From: JADJOY01 sp016713535 [NCBI: Deltaproteobacteria bacterium]
Lineage (GTDB): Bacteria > JADJOY01
Direction of reading: 5' to 3'
Assembly (NCBI GenBank): GCA_016713535.1
Contig: JADJOY010000007.1
Location: 124,001-188,000 of the forward strand
Length of the DNA: 64,000 nt
Each line of letters starts with the position of its first letter. Position 1 is the stretch's first letter. Under the pieces are notes generated by a model. It worked only from the letters and a program-made list of their open reading frames with translations. It was not told the origin of the DNA and ran no database searches. The position numbers and the translations under genes were made by a program. This document shows, in pieces, positions 57,333 to 64,000 of this stretch.

Positions 57333-58848
57333 CGAACCCTCCCGTCGCCCGCGATCCAGCCGATCCGGGCCGGGCGAGCTTTGCCAACCGCGCCGCACCC
57401 GGCAAGCGCCGCGCGCCGCGGCGCTCGCTTCCCTCGCCCTGGCCCTCGCCGCGCCGACCACCGCGGGCTGTAGCGGCGGCTCGGGCGCCAGCGCCCGAAG
57501 CGAGCCGCCGGTGGGCGATCTCTCGTGGCTGGCGCGCGCCGAGGAGAGCTACCACGAGGCCGGCGCGCGCATCACCGAGCAGAAGGACACCGCCCAGTAC
57601 TTCCCGGACGTGTTCCGCGAGATCGACCGGCTGAAGGCGTTCTGGGCCGAGGAGAACGCGACCCAGTTCGTGAACCGCCCGCGCATCACCCTCGAGCAGT
57701 GGCTGGTGCTCGTGAACCTCGGCGAGCCGTGGCGGAACGAGGTGTCCTGGAAGGGAGGCGTCCACCAGCGCGTGTATTTCCTCAACCGCTGGGGCGCCAA
57801 GCTCACCGGCGACCTGTGGGGCCCACCCGATCTCTTCGAGCGCCCCGCGCTCCATCCCGCGGTCGTGATCACCGATGGCTCGATCCAGGCGAGCGCGCGG
57901 ATGTACTGGTGGGCGGCGCAGACCCTCGCCGAGAACGGCTACGTGGTCCTCACCTACGACGTCCAGGGCCAGGGCGAGTCGGAGACCTACGGCCACCGCC
58001 CCGATGGCACGGTGTGGTGTGGCGGCGCGGATCAACCAGCCGACACGCCTCCCTTCCTGAGGGAGCTGAGCGACTGCCCCGGCTTCCCGTTCCAGCAGTC
58101 GGCCAACTTCGGCGGCGGCCACATCGACGCCCACAACTGGCTCCTCTCCACGCCCGAGGCGCCGCACGCCTTCTTCCAGGACGGCACCGGCACCGAGCCC
58201 TTCGACCCCTGGCACGCGTTCGTCGATCCCGCGCGCGTCGGCGCCGCCGGTCACTCCCTCGGCGCGGCCGCCGTGTCGTTCGTGCAGGGACACCCCGAAC
58301 TGCTGCGCCAGCCGATCCGCGCCACCGTGGCGTGGGACGCCCTCTCCACCTGCGACGACTTCGGGAGTGCCTACGAGGGCACGTGCGACCCCGCCTACGT
58401 GACGCGCCCGACGGCCCCCGCGCTCAACCTCACCAACGACTTCTTCCTGCCCCGGCGACTCTCCGAGCTGCCCGACCCCGGCGCGGCGCTCGCCGGCTTC
58501 GAGCTGTGGCGCTCCGCCGGTTTCGACGCGATGTCGTTCGCGATCGCGTCCGGCACCCACCTCGAATACACCCTCGGGCCCATCCTCCCGGCGACGCGTC
58601 ACGGCGCCGAGGTGGCCGCGTACTACACCCTCGCCTTCTTCGATCGCTACCTGCGTGGCGACCTCGCCGCCACCGACCGGCTGCTCGCCCGCGAGCTCTC
58701 GATCGTGCACCGCGACCCGCGGGGGACCCCTCAGGGCGAGCCCACGACGCTCGCGATCCAGGAGCTCGCGTCCTACCTCTCGTACTCGGCGGTGTCCGTC
58801 GACGGGGCCTGCTACCGCGACTGGCGCTACCGCCGCGACCGCTGCTGA
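57301..58848 (+). CDS. Exported alpha/beta hydrolase, probable lipoprotein
   Basis: About 515 residues. After a long basic leader, ALASLALALAAPTTAGC resembles a lipoprotein signal with the lipobox TAGC. The hydrolase core has VVLTYDVQGQGES, the nucleophile elbow AGHSLGAAAV (Ser), and conserved late His in SGTHLEYT. Cysteines occur in pairs (VWCGGAD/LSDCPGF, STCDDF/EGTCDP), suggesting disulfides in the periplasm. It may be an esterase or lipase. ATG 57301 is the only plausible start and has GAGGA upstream, but it makes a 38-residue n-region. Confidence 0.8.
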   Translation: MASVTAIVEPIEPSRRPRSSRSGPGELCQPRRTRQAPRAAALASLALALAAPTTAGCSGGSGASARSEPPVGDLSWLARAEESYHEAGARITEQKDTAQYFPDVFREIDRLKAFWAEENATQFVNRPRITLEQWLVLVNLGEPWRNEVSWKGGVHQRVYFLNRWGAKLTGDLWGPPDLFERPALHPAVVITDGSIQASARMYWWAAQTLAENGYVVLTYDVQGQGESETYGHRPDGTVWCGGADQPADTPPFLRELSDCPGFPFQQSANFGGGHIDAHNWLLSTPEAPHAFFQDGTGTEPFDPWHAFVDPARVGAAGHSLGAAAVSFVQGHPELLRQPIRATVAWDALSTCDDFGSAYEGTCDPAYVTRPTAPALNLTNDFFLPRRLSELPDPGAALAGFELWRSAGFDAMSFAIASGTHLEYTLGPILPATRHGAEVAAYYTLAFFDRYLRGDLAATDRLLARELSIVHRDPRGTPQGEPTTLAIQELASYLSYSAVSVDGACYRDWRYRRDRC

Positions 58849-59042
58849 GCCCGAAAACCCCGCGATCCCGGCGAATTCGCACCATTCGACGCAATGTCGT
58901 TCCGGCGCGCTGCAAGGTCCCATATACTGGGGCCCTCGACCGCGCGCCCCCGGCGCTGCGCCGCTGCGAGTCCCGCGCGGCGCGGGACGGGCGGCGGGGC
59001 CCCACTGCAAGCGCGGACCTACCCCGACATGACCTCTTCCTC

Positions 59043-60173
59043 ATGGTGAGCGGCAAGGCAACCGCCAAGGGCACCGCGCGCTTCGCGACGCGACGCCAGG
59101 CCGCGAGCGCCGAGCCCGATGCCAAGCCGCCCGTCGCATCTCACTTCCGCGTCACGCCCGGCGACGGATTGACGCTCTCGTCGATCGGCCTCGGCACCTA
59201 CCTCGGCAGCCCCGACGCCACCACCGACCGCGGCTACGCGGAGTGCCTGCGGCTCGCGCTGGCGTGCGGCTGCAACGTCGTCGACACCGCGATCAACTAC
59301 CGGTTCCAGCGCAGCGAGCGCGCCGTCGGCGAGGCTCTCGCCGACCTCATCAAGAAGAAGCTCGTCGCCCGCGACGAGGTCTACGTCTCCACCAAGGGTG
59401 GCTACGTTCCGTTCGACGGCCGGCGCCCTGGCGACGGCGAGGCGTGGATCGAGGAGAGCTACGTGCGGCGCGGCATCGCGCGCCGTGAGGACTTCGTCGG
59501 CACCCACTGCATCGCGCCGGCCTACCTGCGTGACCAGATCGGCTGCAGCCGCCAGAACCTCGGGCTCGACAAGATCGACCTCTACTACGTCCACAACCCC
59601 GAAGGTCAGCGCCCGATCGTCGGCCCCAAGGACTTCGCCCGCAAGATGCACCTCGCCTTCGAGGAGATGGAGGCGGCGGTGGCGCGCGGCGAGATCGGCA
59701 GCTACGGCGCGGCCACCTGGAACGGCTTCCGCCAGCCGCCGACCGCCCGCGAGCACCTCTCGCTGGCCGAATTGGTCGCGATCGCCAAGACCGTCGGTGG
59801 CAGCAAGCACCACTTCCGCGCGGTGCAGGCGCCGCTCAACGTGAAGATGCCGGAGCTGGTGCGGTCCAAGACCCAGGACGTCGACGGCGAGCGGCTCACG
59901 CTGCTCGAGGCCGCCGAGCGCCTCGGCATCGCGGTGTTCGCGAGCGCCTCGATCCACCAGGGTCGGCTCGCCGCCGGGCTCGATCGCAACGTGAAGCGCT
60001 ACTGCACCGGCCTCACCAGCGACGCGCAGCGCGCCCTGCAGCTCGTGCGGTCTTCGGCGGGGCTCACGACCGCGCTGGTCGGCATGAGCAAGCCCGACCA
60101 CGCCCGTGAGAACCTGCTGCTGGTCTCGATCCCACCGCTCGACGCCAAGGCCGCGTTGCCCGCGTTCCGCTGA
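59043..60173 (+). CDS. Aldo/keto reductase
   Basis: 376 residues in a TIM barrel. The catalytic tetrad is readable: Asp and Tyr in VVDTAINYRF, Lys in YVSTKGG, His in YYVHNPE. A 40-residue Ala/Lys-rich leader precedes the barrel. NADPH is the likely cofactor; the substrate is unknown. TATACT at 58923-58928 in the 194-bp upstream gap is a good -10, but the -35 is weak. Confidence 0.88.
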   Translation: MVSGKATAKGTARFATRRQAASAEPDAKPPVASHFRVTPGDGLTLSSIGLGTYLGSPDATTDRGYAECLRLALACGCNVVDTAINYRFQRSERAVGEALADLIKKKLVARDEVYVSTKGGYVPFDGRRPGDGEAWIEESYVRRGIARREDFVGTHCIAPAYLRDQIGCSRQNLGLDKIDLYYVHNPEGQRPIVGPKDFARKMHLAFEEMEAAVARGEIGSYGAATWNGFRQPPTAREHLSLAELVAIAKTVGGSKHHFRAVQAPLNVKMPELVRSKTQDVDGERLTLLEAAERLGIAVFASASIHQGRLAAGLDRNVKRYCTGLTSDAQRALQLVRSSAGLTTALVGMSKPDHARENLLLVSIPPLDAKAALPAFR

Positions 60174-60180
60174 GTTATCG

Positions 60181-60300
60181 CGGGGGGCTCTTCAAGGTCT
60201 CCCGGGGGGCTTTTCGAGCCCCCCGCCCGTGTTTCTGCGGGGTCTTTGCAAGACCCCGCCCCGTCCGGAGTGAATCCGGACGGGGCCCCACCCCAAACCC
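60181..60300 (+). repeat. Composite intergenic hairpin repeat, copy 3
   Basis: Three hairpins in a row: GGGGGGCT with AGCCCCCC (60204-60224), GCGGGGTCTT with AAGACCCCGC (60237-60259), and CCCCGTCCGG with CCGGACGGGG around AGTGAAT (60259-60285). The loop of the last equals that of the copy at 30092, while the stem differs with pairing kept. Begins 8 bp after the aldo/keto reductase stop. Confidence 0.7.
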
Positions 60301-60371
60301 GGCGCGGCAACGCGCCGCGCGCCGCTGGCGCGGGCCGAATCACTCCCTTCGTGGGCCGCTCCGGCAATCCC

Positions 60372-60434
60372 GGCGGGGCGCACCCCCGAGGCACTCGCTT
60401 ACGCTCGTGGCGTCGCGCTGCGACGCGCAGCTTG
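60372..60434 (+). repeat. Composite repeat tail element
   Basis: ggcggggcgcacccccgagg, then cactcgcttacgctcgtggc and gtcgcgctgcgacgcgc: the tail unit of the composite repeat without its hairpins. Confidence 0.6.
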
Positions 60435-60582
60435 GCGAACCCGGTCGTTCCGCGATCCGGGATGCCGCTCGAGCCCGCGTCCCGATCCGAGTGAGTGCGG
60501 GCTCCGGACGGAGGGGCACGCGTCGCGTGCCCGGCGATACGCGAGGGCGCTGCACCGCGACACCGTTCGATCCCAGTAGACC

Positions 60583-60712
60583 ACCCCCGAGGCACTCGGC
60601 TCACGCTCGTGGCGTCGCGCTGCGTGCCGAGTCCGATCGCCGCCCGCGGGTGGAGGCGCCCGCTTCGTCGGGCGCCAGCGATCGAGCGGCTTCCCGCCGA
60701 CGAAGCGGCGGG
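60583..60712 (+). repeat. Repeat tail plus two CTTCGT-type hairpins
   Basis: Tail unit at 60583-60625 (cccccgaggcactcggctca and so on). Two hairpins follow: GGCGCCCG with CGGGCGCC around CTTCGT (60655-60676), and CCCGCCG with CGGCGGG around ACGAAG (60693-60712). With the copy at 60181 it fills the 626-bp gene-free gap 60174-60799. Confidence 0.6.
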
Positions 60713-60799
60713 CTCCACGGACTCCCGTCGCTCGTGCCCTGCCGCTGGCACGCGCCGCGCGAGTCGGGACCGGGCGTCAGCCCGCCCGCGACCATCGAG

Positions 60800-62353
60800 T
60801 CACCGATACGCGGCGGCGAGCGCGGGCGCGATGAGGCCGAAGAAGTTCACCCTCGGCCGGAACCGGAACACCAGCCCGCCGAGCGACGCGAACACTCGCC
60901 CGAGCATCACGAAGTGTTGCGGCACGTGCGCCACCGGGTTGTCCTGGACGAGTGACATGAGGCGCTTCATCTCCGCCTCGGGGTCGAGGTTCGCGAGGTC
61001 GAGCCCGCCCTGGGCGCGGAACACGTCGAGGAACACGTCCGCCATCTTCGCGAGCGCCTGTGGGTCCTCGCCGCGCGCGCGAAAGCCCAGGCGTTCGAGG
61101 AGCTCGGCCACCTGCGCCCCGCTGCCGCCGAGCACCGCGGTCGCGAGCTCCGCGTAAGCACGGCGTAGCTCGGGCGGATAGGTCACCACCGAGCCGAAGT
61201 CGAAGATCGCGAGCCGCGCCTCCTCGAGCACCAGGAAGTTCCCGGGGTGCGGGTCGGCGTGGAACGCGCCGTGCTCGAGCACTTGCGTGCAGAAGCTGCC
61301 GATCAAGGCGGCGAAGAGCCGATCGCGATCCCGCTCACCCTCCGCGCCGCGCCGCTCGCACTCCTCCAGGAACGGCACCAGCCGCTCGCCGTCGAAGCGC
61401 TCGAGGGTCAGCACGCGGCGCGCGGTGAGCTCGAAATGGACCAGCGGCACTCGCACCGAGGGGTGGCCCTCGAAGCGCGCCGCGAACGCGCTGGCGCGCT
61501 GCGCTTCTCCCGCGAAGTCGAGCTCCTCGCGGATCGCGCGATCCACCTCGAGCGAGATCGACACCAGGTCGAGCTGCGGGAAGAGCTCGGAGAGCAGCGG
61601 CGCGAGCAGCTTGAACGCGGTGAGGTCCACGTCCACGTCGCGCTCGACGTTCGGTACCTGCACCTTGACCACCACGCGGGTGCCGTCGGCGAGCTCGGCG
61701 CCGTGGACCTGGGCGAGCGACGCGGCGGCGATCGGCTCGCGCTCGAAGGCGCGGAAGAGCGCGTCCGGCGACCCGCCGAGCTCGCGCTCGATGGTCGCGG
61801 CGATCACCTCGTACGGGACCGCCGGAACGCGGTCCTGCAGCTCCGAGAGCCGCTCGACCCACGGAGCCGGCAACAGATCGACGCGCGTCGACGCGAACTG
61901 ACCGAGCTTGAGGAGGCCGCCGCGCAGCTCGGTGCAGAGCGCGTGGAAGCGCCGCGCCTGCTCGCGGTGGAGGCGCTCGGTCGCGGCCGCACGGGCGGCG
62001 GGCGACAGGAACTCGGCGCGCAGCGCGTGAACGCGGTAGGCGGCGGCGATCCGCAGCACGTCGCTCACGATTCGCGCGAAGCGCGGGCTCGCGTTCCACC
62101 ACAGCTTGATGTCGTCGGAGCGGCGCGCGAGCAGCAGATAGAGCGCCTGCGCGTCGGCGGCCACCGCGGAGGCATCGCCGAGGACGTCGCCGACCAGGCG
62201 ATCGACGTTCTGCAGCACGTTCACCGCGAGCGCGCTCGAGGCCGCCACGGCGCGCGCGCCCACGGCCAGACCGCGCAGCGTCTGGTCGAGCCACAGCGGG
62301 ATCGCGGTCGGCGCGGCCGAGCCGCGGTCATTCGTCGTCGTGTGCGTGGTCAT
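60800..62353 (-). CDS. UbiB/ABC1-family atypical kinase
   Basis: 517 residues. LRGGLLKLGQFAST is the KxGQ motif, SLAQVHGAELADGTRVVVKVQ holds the Ala-rich loop and ATP Lys, ELDFAGEA is the ExD position, HADPHPGNFLVL the catalytic loop and IFDFGSV the metal-binding DFG. The family supports quinone synthesis or lipid homeostasis at membranes and often has a C-terminal hydrophobic tail, as here. Its 5' end overlaps the 3' end of the ribbon-helix-helix gene by 26 bp, so the two are co-expressed. Confidence 0.9.
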   Translation of the reverse strand: MTTHTTTNDRGSAAPTAIPLWLDQTLRGLAVGARAVAASSALAVNVLQNVDRLVGDVLGDASAVAADAQALYLLLARRSDDIKLWWNASPRFARIVSDVLRIAAAYRVHALRAEFLSPAARAAATERLHREQARRFHALCTELRGGLLKLGQFASTRVDLLPAPWVERLSELQDRVPAVPYEVIAATIERELGGSPDALFRAFEREPIAAASLAQVHGAELADGTRVVVKVQVPNVERDVDVDLTAFKLLAPLLSELFPQLDLVSISLEVDRAIREELDFAGEAQRASAFAARFEGHPSVRVPLVHFELTARRVLTLERFDGERLVPFLEECERRGAEGERDRDRLFAALIGSFCTQVLEHGAFHADPHPGNFLVLEEARLAIFDFGSVVTYPPELRRAYAELATAVLGGSGAQVAELLERLGFRARGEDPQALAKMADVFLDVFRAQGGLDLANLDPEAEMKRLMSLVQDNPVAHVPQHFVMLGRVFASLGGLVFRFRPRVNFFGLIAPALAAAYR

Positions 62354-62849
62354 CGTCGAGGGTCTCCTTCAGGCACTTCGAGCACAGCACCGTGCGCGGA
62401 CCGGGCAGCTCCCGGACCGCGATCGCGCCCTTGCTTCCCTTGGCCAGGATCTTGTTGCAGCGATCGCACACCGCGTTCACCGCGAGCAGCGACTCCTGCC
62501 AGCCGACGATCGGCGCGGGCGGAGCGCCCGCGGCCACGGGCTCGGCGCGCTCACGCGTGCGAATCCCTCCACCCTCGCGCGAGCCAGCCGCGGGCGCCGC
62601 GCGGCGCGCCGCCGTGTCGGGGGGCTCGCCCCGCGCCGAGCGCGCGATGCTCGCGCTGTCCGAGAGCACGTCCTCCACGAGGCCGAAGGTGTTGAGGAGG
62701 ATGTTGCGCACCAGGTTCGACACCGAGAGCCCGAGGCTCGCCGCCTTGGTGCGCAGCTCCTGGTCGAGGCTCTCGGAGATCCGCGCGTGCAGCACCTTCT
62801 CCTTGCGCTCGCGTTCGTCCTTGTCGTCTCGATCGTCGATCTCGGCCAT
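62328..62849 (-). CDS. Ribbon-helix-helix protein with C-terminal zinc ribbon
   Basis: 173 residues. The N-terminus (KVLHARISESLDQELRTKAA then LGLSVSNLVRNIL) fits a ribbon-helix-helix DNA-binding fold. A disordered Ala/Gly/Arg linker leads to CDRCNKIL and LCSKCLKE, two CxxC pairs that probably bind zinc. A palindrome overlaps its promoter, suggesting autoregulation. It is directly upstream of and overlaps the UbiB-type kinase gene. I know no named family with this combination. Confidence 0.75.
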   Translation of the reverse strand: MAEIDDRDDKDERERKEKVLHARISESLDQELRTKAASLGLSVSNLVRNILLNTFGLVEDVLSDSASIARSARGEPPDTAARRAAPAAGSREGGGIRTRERAEPVAAGAPPAPIVGWQESLLAVNAVCDRCNKILAKGSKGAIAVRELPGPRTVLCSKCLKETLDDDHAHDDE

Positions 62850-62867
62850 TCCCTGCCCTCCGCCCGA

Positions 62868-62896
62868 AGTATCACTTTGTGATACATCAATGTCAT
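62868..62896 (-). promoter_or_regulatory. Promoter of the RHH/zinc-ribbon gene
   Basis: On the minus strand ATGACA (62896-62891), 17-bp spacer, GATACT (62873-62868), 19 bp before the ATG. Confidence 0.55.
62869..62885. promoter_or_regulatory. Palindromic operator
   Basis: GTATCAC and GTGATAC around TTT, a perfect 7-bp inverted repeat covering the -10 box. Related heptamers (GTATGAC, GTGTGAC on the minus strand) continue to 62905, as expected for arrays bound by ribbon-helix-helix dimers. Confidence 0.65.
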
Positions 62897-62941
62897 ACGT
62901 GTCACACGCCGTCAAGGGCTCGAGCGCCGCGCGGCGCGGGC

Positions 62942-63859
62942 TCAGCCGGAGGTCAGCGTGTCGATGGCCTCGATCGGCGCCGGCTCGCCGCGCGCCGCGA
63001 ACGCCAGCACCACCGGCCCCGCGAGCGAGAGCGCGACGCCGATGCCACGGTGGGCGTCGAAGCGCTCGCCGAACACCCACGCCGCCGCGATCATCGGCAC
63101 CACCGTGGTGACCCCGGTGCAGATCGGCGTGATCAGCGCCACCCGCCCGTGGGCGAAGGCCGCCTGCACGAACACCGTGCCGAGCACCACCCACAAGAGC
63201 ACCGCGTAGAGCGGCGCGCTCGTGACCACGTGGAGCCACGACGCGAACGAGCTCAGGTCGAGATGTCCGAGCGCCTCGCCGGCGTGCCACGTCATGACCT
63301 TCATGTAGAGGTTCTGGAGCCCGAACGCGAGCCCGGCCGCGAGCGCGAGCATGAACTCGGCGCTCACCGCGCCGCGCCGCTCACCGCGCCCGAGCTGTGT
63401 GCCCACGATCAACGCCACCGCGAGCGCGGTCAGCCCGGCGAGCGGCCCGAACGCCGGCCGCACCGAGGTGCTCTCGAGCGGCGACATCGACACCACCACC
63501 GCACCCGCGATCCCGATCGCCACGCCGAGCCACTCGCGGCGCCCGAGGCGCTCGCCGAAGAGCCCGACACCGATCGCCATGGCCCACAGGTTGCTGGTGT
63601 TGAAGAGCGGCTGGACCAGGCTCAGGTCTCCATTGGCCATGGCCTGGACCTGGACCAGGCCGCCGACCACGCCGAGGCCCATGCCGAGAAGCCACACCCA
63701 GTTGCCGAGCAAGGCGCGCACCACCGCTCGCCACCGATGCAGCAGCGTCGCGAAGCCGATGTCGGGAAAGTCGGACGCCACTCCGTGTTTCTGGAGGGTG
63801 AAGCCCACTCCGATCATCGCCGCCGAAGCGAGCGCCAAACCGACCGCGTTCCCCGCCAA
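62942..63859 (-). CDS. EamA/DMT-family membrane transporter
   Basis: About 305 residues with ten predicted spans in two homologous halves. WMAIGVGLFGERLGRREWLGVAIGIAGAVVVS-like motifs (here NLWAMAIGVGLFGERL and AAWVFGERFDAHRGIGVALSLAG) are the EamA signature at the end of each half. Probably exports a metabolite; substrate unknown. TTG 63859 has GGGGAAG upstream. The 141 bp to the window's right edge show no gene. Confidence 0.85.
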   Translation of the reverse strand: MAGNAVGLALASAAMIGVGFTLQKHGVASDFPDIGFATLLHRWRAVVRALLGNWVWLLGMGLGVVGGLVQVQAMANGDLSLVQPLFNTSNLWAMAIGVGLFGERLGRREWLGVAIGIAGAVVVSMSPLESTSVRPAFGPLAGLTALAVALIVGTQLGRGERRGAVSAEFMLALAAGLAFGLQNLYMKVMTWHAGEALGHLDLSSFASWLHVVTSAPLYAVLLWVVLGTVFVQAAFAHGRVALITPICTGVTTVVPMIAAAWVFGERFDAHRGIGVALSLAGPVVLAFAARGEPAPIEAIDTLTSG

Positions 63860-64000
63860 CGTGCTTCCCCTCGATCCCGGCACCGGCCGGCGGTGAGCTC
63901 GCGGCGCGCATCCTCCCCCGCGCCGCGCACCACGATACCCGCGCGGGGGCGGCGCTGGCACGCGCACCCCGGCAGGGGCCAGCGGCCCGGAACCCGTGGG

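Noticed and set aside
60174-60799. Insertion sequence or CRISPR array in the repeat-rich gap
   Set aside because: No transposase, no target duplication and no evenly spaced direct repeats with unique spacers; units are hairpins of variable order.

Overview
The window is about 70% GC, densely packed and coding on both strands. It looks like the chromosome of a Gram-negative bacterium: there are several lipoproteins with lipoboxes, an ABC-type surface-polysaccharide exporter (Wzm/Wzt), a leucyl/arginyl-tRNA-protein transferase and phosphatidylserine decarboxylase. The gene mix (MaoC hydratase, short-chain dehydrogenases, acyl-CoA ligase, luciferase-like monooxygenase, sulfotransferase, flavin monooxygenase) would suit a large-genome, high-GC deltaproteobacterial-type lineage such as Myxococcota or Binatota. 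That placement is an inference; no decisive taxonomic marker is present. I saw no rRNA, tRNA, transposase, prophage or CRISPR array.

Layout. 0-9 kb: trehalose and alpha-glucan metabolism (trehalose-phosphatase end, 4-alpha-glucanotransferase, trehalose synthase-maltokinase fusion) and a TolB-like propeller protein. 9-16.3 kb: glycosyltransferase-like protein, flavin monooxygenase, sulfotransferase, two lipoproteins, and a MaoC/SDR pair. 16.6-23 kb: a translationally coupled serB operon, a polytopic membrane protein and a dihydroxy-acid dehydratase (ilvD) with an apparent internal deletion. 23-32.5 kb: SGNH-type lipoprotein with a 26-glycine run, oligoribonuclease, phosphatidylserine decarboxylase, cupin, VCBS-repeat protein, tRNA-protein transferase, SDR, alpha/beta hydrolase and a TIM-barrel-like lipoprotein.

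32.9-49.8 kb is the most distinctive part. Four secreted proteins share one TIG-like C-terminal module; one of them carries 12 NHL repeats. They are interleaved with a frameshifted coiled-coil methyltransferase and followed by a polysaccharide export and glycosyltransferase set (Wzt, GT4, GT2, Wzm). Wzt, the GT4 and the GT2 also share a GWY...RW segment. Together the genes look like a surface-glycan assembly locus with companion exported adhesin-like proteins.

49.9-60.2 kb: acyl-CoA ligase, luciferase-like monooxygenase, epimerase-SCP2 fusion, ferritin-like protein and a divergent TetR regulator, then a methyltransferase, DoxX-like protein, secreted alpha/beta hydrolase and aldo/keto reductase. 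60.8-64 kb: UbiB/ABC1 kinase overlapping a ribbon-helix-helix/zinc-ribbon protein that has a palindromic operator, and an EamA transporter.

Two families of intergenic hairpin repeats are scattered through the window. Each keeps its loop sequence (AGTGAAT or CTTCGT) while the stems change with base pairing preserved.
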